Shown: one piece after another, positions 44,107 through 56,176 of the stretch
How the letters are laid out: every line of letters begins with the position of its first letter
Position numbering within the stretch: the first letter of the stretch is position 1
Source of the DNA: Monocercomonoides exilis
Lineage: Eukaryota > Preaxostyla > Oxymonadida > Polymastigidae
Direction of reading: 5' to 3'
NCBI GenBank assembly: GCA_001643675.2
Contig: LSRY02000043.1
Span: forward strand, 310,001 to 374,000
DNA length: 64,000 nucleotides
Program-made: the position numbers and the translations under genes
Notes under the pieces: generated by a model
What the model saw: the letters and a program-made list of their open reading frames with translations, nothing else
What the model was told of the DNA's origin: nothing
Databases searched by the model: none

Positions 44107-47018
44107 ATGGATCAAATTTCAGAAAAGATACAAGCAATAGAAAATGCTTCTGGATATCGTCTAACATGGAGTACGCTTCCTCAAGACAAGGAGCAGGCAG
44201 TAAAACTTTCTGTTCCATGTTCGGTTGTGTATACACCTCTCAAACCTCTTGAAGAAACCCAAACTACAACTGAAGAACCAATAATATGCCAAAAGTGTGG
44301 AGCTTTCATGAACGGAAAACAGTTTTGTGAAATTTTATTTTTTGCTCGAGTATTTTAACAAAATTTTTTATTTCAAAATCAGTGGTTTTGCTTTTGATAA
44401 ACTTCTTTATGTATGCGCTTTTTGCCAAGAGCATCAGCGCCTCCCTCAACGCTATCAAAAGTATTCTCAGCAAGCACCTCCAACTGAACTGAAGAATGAA
44501 ACTTATGAATGTTTTCTTCCAACTCATACTCGGAGAAGCCCAACAATTGTTTTGGTTCTGGATACTTGCGTTAAAAGTTCTGACTTTGAAGCATTAAAGC
44601 TTCTTCTTAAAAAATGCGTTCAATTTTTCCCTGCTGAGTTTAATATCGCTCTAATCACTTTCGGAAAAATGATCAGGGTTTATGATCTATCTCAATCCAC
44701 TCTTGTTCGTTCATTTGCACTTTCTGGAACTGCTCAATATACTCCTGCTCAATACAGTTCTATGCTTGGATTACAAGGAACCGCAACATCACGTGGGCGA
44801 GTTATTTGCCCAACTTCAGAAGTTCTTCTCAATCTTGATACAATTCTTTCCTCTTTAACGTGCGATCCTTATATCCCATCTGAAGGCGAGCGTCCCTTGA
44901 GATGCACAGGCGCAGCACTGCAAGCGGCTATTGGCATTTTGGATGCGATGGAGCACACTGGTGGAGAGGCGCCAGGCCAAGTGAACGGAGGCGGGCGTGT
45001 GATGCTGTTTGTGGGAGGTCCCTGCACAATGGGGCCTGGACAGGTTGTGTCTGAGTCTCTGACAGAGAAGATGAGGCAGCACTCGAATATCACCACAGAG
45101 ACGAATGTGCCGTTTGTGAAGAAAGCGACGGAGTTCTACACGCGCCTGGGGACGCAGGCAGCGACGAGCGGCATCGGAGTGGATGTGATGATGGGCACGA
45201 TGGACCAGCTGGGCTTCTACGAGATGCGGCAGATGTGCGAGCTGAGCGGCGGTGTGTCCTGCCTGTGCGACTCGTTCTCGTCCTCGCAGTTTTCGCTGAC
45301 GGTGCAGAAGATGTGGGATCGGGGCGAGTGCACTGCTGCGGACCTGGACATGGCCTTTGCACCGACTGTGAGGGTGCTCCTCAGCCAGTCGCTTGCTCTC
45401 AATGGGTGCTTGGGCCATGTGTCTCCCATGACTTATGCTTCATCCTCTTCTCCTTCTTCCTCTTCCTCGCCTTCTTCTGTCATCGCATCTACGTTCTCGT
45501 CAGGACCACGCAATGATGATCCACGAAAGCCATCGATTTCGTCTATTGTTATTGGAAAAGGAGGGACGAATGTGTGGCGTGCAGGCACAATGGACTCGAA
45601 CTCGACTTTGTGCTTTGTGTTTGAGCCGAAAGCGAACAGCGAGTCAGACAGAAGCACTGCCACAGCTCCGGTGATGCAGATTATCACGAATTATATTCTG
45701 CCAACTGGGCAGAGAGTGATCAGGGTGACGACTATTTCATTCAAGTATGTTGTAGTTTATCTTCTTCTTTTTATCAAAATGATTCTCATTATTTAATTCT
45801 TTTGTTCTTTTGTTCTTTTGTTCTTATAATCTTTTCTTTTCTTTTCTTTTCTTTTTTCCTTTCAGCTGGGCTGGAGATCTGAACCGCCCTGCTTTGCATC
45901 AACTGTGCCCATGCCAGCAAGTGATGGAGAATTCATTTGATGCTGAGTGCGCTGCGTGTGTGATTGCGCGTATTGCCTGTGAGAAAGCAGAGACGCAGAA
46001 TTCGTTTGATGTGCTGAGGTGGATCGACCGTCTGCTGATTAAACTGGTTTGGAGAGGTGAATGGGAATTGTGTTGCTGATGTTATTTGGCTGTTTCAAAA
46101 TTGAATGGAACTTATTTTAAATTGTTATGTGATGTTACATATTGTTTTATTTCTTTTTTTTTTTAAACTTTCCTTCATTTATCCGTTTTCTCAACTCTAT
46201 TTTTCTCTTTCTCTTTCTCTTTCTTTCTTCCAAAGACCTTCTTTTTTGCCCACATAATCCCAACAGCCTCAGCCACCATAGCCACTGCCGCCACCCCAGC
46301 ATACTCCCCCAGCGAGCCCCAAGTTCGAATGTCCCTTCCTCCTTCCTTTGTCCTCTTCCCCCAGTTTCTCTTCTACCTCCGCCGCTCCCGCTTCCTCCGC
46401 GTCTTCAACCACGCCCCCGACGAAACCGCCTTCTTCCGCTCGTGGATGATGCGCGAGACTGTCTCCAACATGATGGTGATGATCCAGCCAAACCTCTCTG
46501 CTTTCTCTCTGAAGACTCCCGAGCCCACCTACGTTCTCCTCGACACCTCATCCATCAAACCAGACGAAATCCTGCTTCTCGACTCCTTCTTCCGCATCAT
46601 CATCCACAACGGAGAAACTATCGCTGCCTGGCGCGAACAGGGATTCCACAAGCTCCCCAACCACGAGAACTTCGCGCGATTGCTCCAGTCGCCCATTGAA
46701 GAGGCGCAGCAGATCTTAACTGACCGTTTTCCTTCTCCTTCTGTCCTTGTCTGCGACCAGAAATCGTCTCAGGCGCGTTTCCTCATTTCACTCCTCAACC
46801 CGTCGCAGTCCAAAGGGCAGGGCGCACAGGGCGAAGGGCAAGGGGCATCAGCAGCATCGCAGGCAAAGGGCGCACCGCCTGCAGGGAGCAGCTATCAGCA
46901 GTTTATGTACGGCACGGGGGAGCAGGACGATGCGATTGGCACGTTTTCGGAGGATATTTCGCTGAAGCAGTTTTTGGACCATTTGAGGAAGATTGTGCTG
47001 CAGCAGTTTAAGCAGTAG
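44107..47018 (+). CDS. SEC23: SEC23, COPII inner-coat GTPase-activating subunit
   Basis: Exons 44107-44321, 44383-45744, 45866-46056 and 46267-47018 give 839 residues. Domains in order: N-terminal beta strand region ([23 protein letters not shown]), zinc finger (CQKCGAFM ... CAFC), trunk vWA-like domain ([35 protein letters not shown]), beta-sandwich and helical domains, and gelsolin domain ([53 protein letters not shown]). SEC23 with SEC24 forms the inner COPII coat and stimulates Sar1 GTPase. The intron-3 acceptor at 46266 was preferred over 46235 because it restores the LLIKLVWR block. A short Ser run lies at 45440-45490 and a Gln/Gly/Ala-rich insertion near the C-terminus. GC content jumps upward from about 44880. 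Confidence 0.93.
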
Positions 47019-47740
47019 GGACGGATGTTGGTTGTGCTGTTAATCGAAATTATGTTTTTTCTGATGTTAATCGAATGTAATTTTTTGCATTTACTTGAGG
47101 AAATAGTTACAAGTTGAGTTGAAAAAATAGATTGTTTGTTTGTTTTTCGTTGTTATTTGCGTTTCTTTTTTTATGGAGGCATTTGAAGATTGAAGGAAAA
47201 TAATCATTGTTTGTTATTTCTCAGTTGAAATCAGAAACCCCAAAAATAAATTGAACAAAAAAGAAAATAAAATTAAGCCTTCAATTAATGTTTCAGAATA
47301 TCAATTTTCTATTAAAGAAGTTTTCTGAGTTATAAGACGCAAATGCATTCTTAAAACCATAAGAAATCGAATGATGATGGAGCTTTTGAAAAATGTTAGA
47401 AATAAAAATCATAAAAAATTGCCATTTATAATTTATAACAGTAGCAAACTATCTATTTGCAGATGAAGTGATATGGGGTGTGGAGTGCTCTTTTAACTGA
47501 AGATTTTCTAAGAAAATCTGTCTTCTATGTAAAAAAAAACTGAAAAACTGGGAAAAGACACACAAAAACATAAACTGAAACTGGAAAAGCGCAAAAAAAT
47601 AATTGTAATAAATAGACTATAACAAAACAATATACCACAACCGAATATACGTTCAATGAATAAAAATAAATTAAATTTAATTAAAAAGAAAAAATGAAAA
47701 TTTAAAAAAATAAACAAAACAAGTGAAAAAAATACTAATT
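47019..47740. other. Convergent intergenic region
   Basis: AT-rich region between the 3' ends of SEC23 and the minus-strand Ser-rich gene; no supported feature. Confidence 0.5.
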
Positions 47741-48464
47741 TCAAGACGAGAAGGACGAAGAAGAAACTGGAGGTGAAGCGGATATTATATCTGCAGAAGG
47801 GCAAGGCCTCACAAATGGCGATTGGGAAAACGGGACCAGCTGGTCAGTTGAACCAACCAGAACAGAAGAAGGCTGAGAAAGAGACAAAGAAGGAGAATCC
47901 GAAGAAGAAGAGGATGAAGAAGGCGAAGACGAAAACGAGAAAGTTGGAGGAGACGAGAAGAAAGGGAAAGAAAGTGTGGGATCCTGCAGTGTTGTGAAAG
48001 GTGTAAAAGAAGATGAGCCAAAGGAAAGAGATGATGAAGTGTTTGGAGAAGGCAGAGAAGCAGAGAAATGCTGAAACGAAGCATCAGGAATGGCAGATGA
48101 ATCAGCAGAAGCAGCAGTTTCCGGCAGGACTGAAGGAATTGGATCGCAATTCAACGAATTACACAAAGATTTTCCAGACAGCCCATTTTTCGTCAATGTG
48201 TCATTTCTGTCATCTTGACTTGATTCAAAATTGGTATCAACAGCAGAAGAATCACTTTGAGTTGTGTTTGTTTGACTCTTTTGCTGTTCTTCTCGAAGTG
48301 TCTGTTGATTGTCAGTTGAAGGCGATGAACGCTGCTGCTGAAGAATTATGGGAATTCTTTCGTTGATGGTAGATGCTGGGGCAGAATGTTGTTGTGAAGA
48401 GGAAGGTGAGGAAGAAGAAGAGGAAGAAGAAGAAGATGATGATGATGAAGATGAAGAAGAAGAA

Positions 48465-48497
<33 letters not shown>

Positions 48498-50692
48498 AGA
48501 GGTGGTGGTGGAAAAGAAGAGAATGAAGAAGAAGAAGAAGAGGAGGAGGAGGAGGACGAAGGTGAAGGGAATGGCATTGAAGAAAGTTGCTGTAATTCCA
48601 ATGATGACTGAGATGGAATGGTGTATGAAGAAGAAGGAGTCAACGCAGAAGGAGAAGAGGAAGAGGAATTCGTTGACAATGACGATGCAAATGACATGAA
48701 AGAAGGTGGAAATGCAAAAGAGCCTGAGGAAGATGGAGAAGAGGCAGAAGAGGAAGACTGCATTGCATTTGCTGTTTGAAAGCCCAGAGCATTCGTCTTC
48801 CAGTCGTTTTTCTCGCAGTTCTGCTCAAACAGCCCGCTGTACTTCCTCATTTCCTCGCTCCCCTTCCGGACAGCTCCAGCTACAGAGCCAGTGCCAGAAC
48901 CAGAGCCAGCACCCGCGCCAAACCCGAAGTTTTGCAGAAACGGATTCGCATACGACGCCTCGCTGGGATACGACCGAAGTGTCAGCCCCTCTTCGCCCCG
49001 GTCTCGTCCCTTCTCTCTCTCCTGCTCCCTCCCTTTTTCCATGCGCTCCTTCGCATCTTCTCTTTCTCTCCACCGCTCTTTCTCTTCCCGCTCTCGCTCC
49101 TCCCGCTCCTTCTCCCGCCGCTTCCGCTCTTTCCCTTTCAGCCCCATCAGATAGTCGAAGAACATAATGACTGCTATCTTCGTCTTGATCAGCTGGATGT
49201 TCGGCTTCACTCGCTTCTGCCGCAGGTTCTGCTCGCGCGTCTGGCAGCGCGCACAGCAATAGGGCGACTTTGTGAGGAAAGAAAGAGAAGAAGAGGAGGA
49301 AGAGGAAGAAGATGAGGATTGCAGAGATGAACAGTAGCCGTCATCGTACTGTCCGTATTCTCCTTGCATCGCATCGTAGTCGCTTCGCTTTCTTCTGCCA
49401 CTCTTCTTTTCGTTTCGCTCTTTCTCTCTCCGGTCTCCTTTCTCTCCTCTTTCCCTCTCCCGCTCTCCCGCACCGTATCCAATCTCGTTCCATTCACCTC
49501 TCCATAGAATCATCCAGCACTCGCGGTTGGCGCAGAATATTCCCCTCTTCAGCCCAGGGCCCCCAAACTTCCGATACACTTGGGAAGGGCGGACACGACG
49601 AGAGGAGGACGAGGAAGATGAGGAGGAAGAAGAGCCTGATATATTCTGGTTGGGAAATGTGGAAGAGAATGAATATGAGGAAGGTGAAGGTGACTGAGGA
49701 GATGGCAGAGCAGGAGAAAAATGATAGTGTGGTCGAAGTGTTTGATGTGATTGTAGAGAAAGAGAAGATGAAGAGTTCACAGGTGCGTTTGCCTGCGCAA
49801 AGTCAGATGGATTTCCGAGATATGGATATATCGCATCGTGTGATGAAGGCAATGAAGTGGCAAGAGAAGAAGAACGAGTGAAATTGCGTTTTTCTCTTCG
49901 AAGTGATCCTGAATAGCAATCAAGTGCTGTTCTTTCTGGAGAAAACAAGTTGCAACTTTCTCCTTCCGCTTCTGCCATTCTTTTTCTTGTATTTATCAGA
50001 GATTTGTTTTCTTTCAAATTGCTTTGATCCCGTTCTTCCTTATCCTCGTTCATTCCCATTTTTGAAGTTACATTTTCTATTTCTTTCACCCTTTTGTTTT
50101 GCATCGTCCATTCTTCTTTTTCTTCTATGCAATCGTCAACTTCAGCTATTTCGCAATCCAATCTCTGTGTTTCTCTGTCTTTTCTATTTGCAATAATTTG
50201 AGAATCTTCAACATTCAAATTTCTGCAAGTTGTTTCTGCAAATGTTTGTATGTTAAGAGGATTTGATGGCGGTGCAGAAAGAAAAGTGGATGGAGATGAT
50301 GTTGAAGCACCAAGATTTTGTGATGTGTCAAGAAATGAAAAAGACTGTTTTGATTGGGGTGCTCGAACAAAAGGAGGTGAAAACGAAGGTAAAAATGGGG
50401 ATATAGGCAAAGTATTAATATTTGTCGAAATGATTTGGCTAGACTCCATTGTTGCAGGCGATTGAAATGAAGGGAAAGATGGGGGCGAAAAGAAAGGCTG
50501 AGAAAAAAAGAAAGTGGAAGGCGTCCAAATAAATCGAGATGGAGAAGGTGTTTGTGAAGAAGTGTTGATTGATGAAGTCGATTGAAATGAATTCATCTGT
50601 TCCTGTTGAGATTGCATATCTTCTGTCAATTGTTCACGGGATGAATCATCTGTAAGTCTTGCTTCTTCTTGAGAAATAGAAAATAAACTCAT
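47741..50692 (-). CDS. Ser-rich protein with two separated Cys-pair motifs
   Basis: Single-exon frame of 983 residues. Most of it is Ser/Pro/Gln-rich. Two conserved-looking islands stand out. The first, in the 49500-49605 region, reads VYRKFGGPGLKRGIFC, then a Cys four residues later and WMILWRGEW. The second, near 49135-49275, reads SPYCCARCQTREQNLR and then IQLIKTKIAVIMFFDYLMG. The islands are split by a Glu/Arg/Lys and Ser insert. The Cys-x4-Cys plus 'WR' followed by Cys-x2-Cys recalls a GATA-like or other treble-clef zinc site interrupted by low complexity, but I do not recognise the family. A highly charged Arg/Glu coiled-coil-like stretch follows the second island. A nuclear regulatory role is inference only. 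Confidence 0.55.
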
Positions 50693-51891
50693 CCCCCCGT
50701 TGAGAAAATGATAGGGATATTCAACAGCTGTTTAGAAACAGTAAAAAATAGTATAATAAAGTTCGTAGTTGTAAAATTAACAATGAAAATCATATAAAAG
50801 TATTTCTCTCAAACAAATAAGATAGAGCAAATAGAATAAAATGACTTTTCTCCAAATTTTAGCCAATTTTTCATCATTTTCATTTTTACTAAAAAATTGT
50901 ATTCAAAAATTTTTGTTACTTTCTGATCAAACATGGTTATTACAAAGAATCTGAAACTTCTTTTATTAAAATAAAGAAATACTTTATACAATATATCGAT
51001 TCAAAATAGTTGATATCTGAAAGTGAGAATTATCACTCATTTTCTTGAAGGTGAATTAATTGGAAGGCTAATTCACAAATTTTTTTAAAAAAAGTTTCTT
51101 TTAATTTTGAATAAGTTCTGTATTAACCTTTATGATTGCATTAGAGCTTAGCTTTTTAATAAGGATTTATTTTTCATCTTTGTGATATCTTTTTAATTTA
51201 TTAAATGGACACAATCCAACATTTCTTCAATAAATTGTCAATCAATCAATGAATACGACTGAAAATTCTGAAACTATCTCTCAGAATATGTTTTAAAAAG
51301 ATTTCGTTTCCTTTTCATATCCATTTTCCTTTTGTTTTTTGAAAATCTTTCTTTTATCTTCGTCGATAATTATATTTTGATTTTTTCGAAGAGATTCCAG
51401 ACTTTTCTGTAAAAACTTTTCAATAGCTTTATATGCATTTCACAGAATCATTTGCGATCCGACAAAAAAAAAAGAAAATTCTGTGTCTTGCTGTGTCCTT
51501 TCTATATCCGTGGCTGCTTACTCTTTTTAGAAGCGTTTTTTCACTCAAGCTCTCAACAAAAAATAATTTGTTTTTTTTTTTTTTTTTACAAATACAAACA
51601 AGTTAAAAATTTTCTTTTCATGAGGCGCAACAAGAAGTTAACTTTTGAATAACTTTTTTTTCTTTTTGATATCAAGAAATCTTATTAAAAAAATGAAAAA
51701 GATTGAAACCCTTAATATTAATATAAATGGTCAATGGGACAACTTTTTTCCATTTCTTCCCGAAAATCACATGAGGTTGGAGCTGCTTCGTCTTCGTTTT
51801 CCAAAGAAAATACATCGTTTGCGCTTAATCATTTTCCTTCTTTTTGAAGCACTTTGCCATGCAGACTGAACATACCATTTTAATAATTAGG
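50693..51891. other. Divergent intergenic region
   Basis: 1.2 kb between the starts of the Ser-rich gene (minus) and the helical repeat gene (plus). AT-rich. A small frame at about 51691-51869 has ordinary amino-acid composition but no splice link or homology that I recognise. Confidence 0.45.
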
Positions 51892-53334
51892 ATGAAAGTG
51901 GGTTCTGATGATGAGACTGAGGATGGAATCCAAGAATCGCCCATTGCGCATAATATTTTGAGTATGTTCATTGTTTATTTATTTAATAGTAATGAAATTT
52001 CGGTGTTTTTATGAATTTTTTCAGAATTGTTTTCTGAGCTTGAACATTGCGATGACGATGAACAGAAAGTTAAAATCGAGAAACTAAATGAAATAGTGGA
52101 TGATATGAATGAAGAAGAATTTAGATATGTTTTCATGACTGGGCTGTTCAATAAAATAGACAAAATGATTAATGAAAAGAAAATATCTTTGCAAAATGCA
52201 ATTGTTCTGTTGAAACGCATGGGACATTTCAGATCGTTGAAATTTCCTTGGGTTTATATATTTAAAGGTTACTCGTTGAGCGAAAGCTTTGGGAAAACAA
52301 TTATTGAGGAAAATAAGAAAAAGAAAGGAAAGAACGAAAAGCTTCTGATTGATCTTTGCGAATGCTATCTTTTACTTAATTTCAGTTTTCCTTCAAAATT
52401 GACATCAATTTTCGTATCTAACCTACTGCGGATTGCATTGAATAAAGAGGAAAACGAGGAAATTCAGGAAGAAGTGGAAGTGGCTTTGTTGGCATTGACT
52501 TGCATGTGCCAAGAAGTGTGATTCATTTTTGCTTTCTTTTTTTAAAATTTTTCGTTTTTTCATGTCTTCTATTAGGAAATCAAGACTAGGTTGTATTTGA
52601 AAGGGATCCAAGAAATCATCCAATATCATCAGGAGCATCGAAACCTGTTACAACTTGCTTATCAATCTGCTTGGAAGTTTTTAATTAACAGATTATTCGG
52701 ATTTAGATCATTGGAAGATGTTATTGTGAATGAACTTCATTTTGTGGGTGAAGTCAACAGAGAATTGGATGAGCTGTCGTGTGGAGTGGATTGGAAGAGA
52801 AAAAAAGAAGAAGAAAGAGGAAAAGAAGCAAAAAAACTCCTTATTTTGATGAAATGGCTTGAAACATTGAAGTCTTTTGTTCGTAATTGTAGATTAATAG
52901 ATGAAGAATTTGTTGAGCTTTTGAACAGTGTTGTGAGAGTGTTACAAGCAGCAAAAGGGAATAATGGAAGGATTAGCAGCATGTGCATTGATTTATTTGA
53001 AACAGTAACAGAAAATAGAGCAATGGAAATTGAAGACTTACTGAAAAGTGGAGCTATTGATGCTGTTTTCGAGGAGATTCACCGACCAACATCCAATTAC
53101 AATGGGTTGCATTACATCTTGAAATTCTTTGATTCGATTTCATTGCGACTGAAAAAAAAGACCGATGATGAAATGGAAGAAATGAAAAGAAAGGCAACAA
53201 AAAGGAAGGTTTTTGAAAAGTTGGAAGAAGAAGGATACGAAGATATTATCGTAAGCTTTCATGAAAGATTTGATTATTTTAAGAGAAAACATTATTTTGA
53301 ATTGCCATCAACTATTTCTGATTATTTTATATAA
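51892..53334 (+). CDS. Helical-repeat protein of a lineage-specific family
   Basis: Exons 51892-51961, 52025-52515 and 52576-53334 give 439 residues. The sequence is all-helical in appearance: LFSELEHCDDDEQKVKIEKL, MNEEEFRYVFMTGLFNKIDK, LLIDLCECYLLLNFSFPSKL, EVEVALLALTCMCQ, IQEIIQYHQEHRNLLQLAYQ, LLNSVVRVLQAAKGNNGRIS. It looks like an armadillo/HEAT-type superhelix with Lys/Glu-rich loops. From memory it strongly resembles a very large family of hypothetical proteins in the oxymonad Monocercomonoides, with recurring 'NEEEF', 'LCECYLLL' and 'YHQEHRNL' motifs. I cannot check this here. No function is known to me. It lacks the Ser runs that fill neighbouring genes. Confidence 0.75.
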
Positions 53335-54568
53335 GTTTGAGGAAATGATTAGTTATTTATATTTTTGCTGAAATAATTAAGTATTCTTTTTGTATCATTT
53401 CACAAAATAGAAAACAAGCAGCCATCTGAAAATATTTAATTATAATATTTTTTTCCCCATTTCATTTTGATGAAGCCAAAAAAAAATAATAATAATAATA
53501 ATAATAATAAGAGAGAGAGAGAGAATCGAAAACTTTAAAAAAGAAAAATGCTTGTGAACATGAAATATCCAAAACTTCTCAAAGCTAACAAAGCCATTTC
53601 AACTGATAATAATGGTTCCACTTTTCTCTCCTTGTTCTATTCAACATTCAAAAGACGGGACCAACAAATAAAATCTCTTTACACAAGAACTTGCATTTTC
53701 GTAAAAATATTGGTTTTTTCGATGTACAAAAAAACTTTTCAATCTTTTTTTCAATCTTCTCATTCTCATCGATATAAATCTTCCCAAATTTTTTGCCTCG
53801 AAAAAGTTATTGAAGGTTGAACCAAAAAATTATCTTCATTTTTCTATATTAGTATTCTGCATTAGAAGAAATGTGTTCTGCAATTGCAATTTCTTTTCTT
53901 CAATTCATTTCATCTATTTTTTTGTTCATACATTTGATTGTCTGTTTCTGCTCAAATCCAATTAAGCACAACAGTTCAGGAAGCGAATCTTGAAAGTTCA
54001 ATGAATTAAAAAATAATGTTATTATCTATAAAAAAAACAATAGATAAAGATGAAATATTATTCAAGAAGCATTAATACGACCTTTCATCAATGGTATTCA
54101 AAACACGAAATGAGTTCATCTGTAAAAATGTTGTTTAAGTTCAATGTTTATGTGGAATAAGAATTCTTAATGTACACCCTTCATAATAAGGGATCAAATA
54201 AGAAATATGAAAAGAAAAAAATGTATTTAAAAGATTTGAATACTATGTTTCGTTTCAAATAATGTAATGCAAGTCTATGGAAAGAAAAAAAGAACAAATA
54301 AAATTCATATTTCTTCAAAAATCAAAAACAAAATGAATGAAAATGTGAATTCCCAGTAAAATATTGTTTGATTTTATTCTTTATTAAGTTTCATTTCATT
54401 ATATCTAACAATTATATGCTACTGCGACAAGATATGATTTGTTCCTAACATATAAAAATAATTGTCCATCTTAAAATTTCGTAAGCCTATCGATATCAAT
54501 TTTGTCTCTTTACAATAATTCAAATAATTTTTCAATAAAATTGAGTGGATAACAGTTGTTGCATTTCT
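53335..54568. other. Convergent intergenic region with AAT and GA microsatellites
   Basis: 1.2 kb between the 3' ends of the helical-repeat gene and the PPIL2-like gene. It holds an AAT/GA compound microsatellite at 53486-53524 and no supported gene. A 90-codon frame at 53548-53820 has no recognisable homology. Confidence 0.5.
53486..53524. repeat. AAT then GA compound microsatellite
   Basis: About eight AAT units followed by seven GA units in intergenic DNA. Confidence 0.85.
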
Positions 54569-55975
54569 TCATTTATTTTTTGCTATTCTTTTAAGAATTG
54601 ATTCTGGAAGATATTTGCCAATTTTGTTTTCTCCAGATGAAGATGCCTGTTGAGATTCTTCTTTCAAACTTGTTAATATTTTCTTTTCTCCAGTAGGTTT
54701 ATCAACCTTGGTTTTCTTTCCTTCTTTCGCTTCAATTTCTTCTCTTTCTAAAACGCTTCTTTTTCTTTTTATGTTTTCACTTAGCAAACTTGATTCATCA
54801 TCTATATTTTCGCCTTTCTCCTTTTTCTTTTTCTTTTTCTTTTCTGTCTCTCTTTGCTCTTCCCAATTCTTTCTAATGTTTTCAAATGGGTCTGCATAAA
54901 CCACAGTGTTAACAATAACTATTGCAGTCAAAGGGCGGTTTGTTGATTTGTCAGTCGGAATCTGCTCCATTTGCTTCAGAACGCTCAATCCTCCGACAAC
55001 ACGGCCAAAGATGCTGTGCTTGCGATCGAGATGTGTGCAGGAAGAAAACGTAATGAAACTACATCAGTTTTGCAATGAATGGGGATAAAGAAAGAAAAAC
55101 AATATTTGTGAGAAACATTAACAGTGAAATAAAATTATTTAATAATAAAATTGAATGGCAATTTGATTTTAAAAATACACACAATTGGGAACCATTTGTA
55201 TTGGGACCAGAATTTGCCATGCTAACAATTCCCATTCCTGAATGAGATAACTTTTTTTGAAAATCATGAGAAAGTAGAAAATAAAAATATTATTTGCAAG
55301 CAAACACTTGGGTAAAATTCGTCTTCAAACTTATGCTTCCAAATAGATTCTCCTCCTCTTCCGGTTCCTGTTGGATCTCCTCCTTGAATCTTTTGAAACA
55401 ATGGAGCATATGTTAAATATTAAGAAATAAATGAAAATCACACCATAAATTTTGGTATTAGACGATGAAAGACCGTCCCATCGTAGTATCCGGTTTTACA
55501 TAATTGAATAAAATTATCACAAGTTTTCGGAACCAAATCACAGTGAAGTTCAAGATTTAGTGCACCAAGAGTGGTATTTATTGTAACATATCTAAAAAAG
55601 CATGGTTTTGAGAAATAAAAAAGACAAAAAAATGTATTTTCAAAAAAGAGCTAACCCCTTTTCTGTAATTTGTACGATTTGCTGTTTTTTGAGCTTTTGG
55701 ATTCTTGCATGTTTACTCTCATCAAAATCAATTCCAGTACTTGTTAAAGAAGCACCCAGTTGAGATGGTATTGATGAAGCCTTAAATATAATTGTATCTT
55801 TATTCACATATCTTATCTCATCTTCCCATTTTTCTTCTTCTTCCAAAGCTTTTTGCCTTTCTTTTTCTTCAATTCTTCGTTTTTGTTCTAAAAGTGGACT
55901 TTCTTTCTCTAGAAGTTGTAGTACATGGCGGGTGCCTGCATCTCCTATAAAACTGACTTTCTTTACTGGTTCCAT
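54569..55975 (-). CDS. PPIL2-like nuclear cyclophilin lacking the U-box
   Basis: Exons 55656-55975, 55444-55591, 55306-55389, 55183-55250 and 54569-55058 give 369 residues. Residues about 60-105 ([11 protein letters not shown], then a basic helix) correspond to the linker of PPIL2. The cyclophilin domain follows: [91 protein letters not shown]. The catalytic Arg in FHRLIP, the QGGD and the GSQFFI motifs are intact. Substrate-pocket Trp is replaced ([10 protein letters not shown], as in PPIL2 itself). Human PPIL2 carries an N-terminal U-box; here the protein starts directly at the linker and there are only 201 bp to the divergent phosphatase gene. The C-terminus is Lys/Glu-rich. It should act with the spliceosome. 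Confidence 0.85.
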
Positions 55976-56176
55976 AAAAATAGTAGCACGATAGCTTAGA
56001 AATTGATAGATTTTTCTTTCTTATTGATCAAAGGCCATACTAATAGTTATATATAATTTTAAAAGTGCCACAAAACTTTAAAGGTATGTTTATAGACGCT
56101 TTACATATTGATTTGATGCATATGAAAATTTAAACAAATGAAAAATTAATGTAATTAATTCATTAATGCAGATTAA
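55976..56176. promoter_or_regulatory. Compact divergent promoter region
   Basis: 201 bp between two divergent ATGs (PPIL2-like and phosphatase). By position it must drive both genes. No motif is recognised. Confidence 0.5.

Noticed and set aside
44855-45418. 187-codon antisense frame opposite SEC23
   Set aside because: Falls in the GC-rich part of SEC23, where stops are rare on both strands; no homology, and SEC23 is certain in the other strand.
51691-51869. Small frame with ordinary composition (starts MKKIETLNININGQ) upstream of the helical repeat gene
   Set aside because: The only donor I found near its end gives an immediate stop on joining to the next gene, and no homology was recognised. 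It could be a small or decayed gene, but support is too weak.
53548-53820. 90-codon frame after the AAT/GA microsatellite
   Set aside because: No homology, no splice partners, composition like AT-rich background.
55976-56176. Hidden U-box exon upstream of the PPIL2-like gene
   Set aside because: The 201-bp gap has no frame with U-box features.
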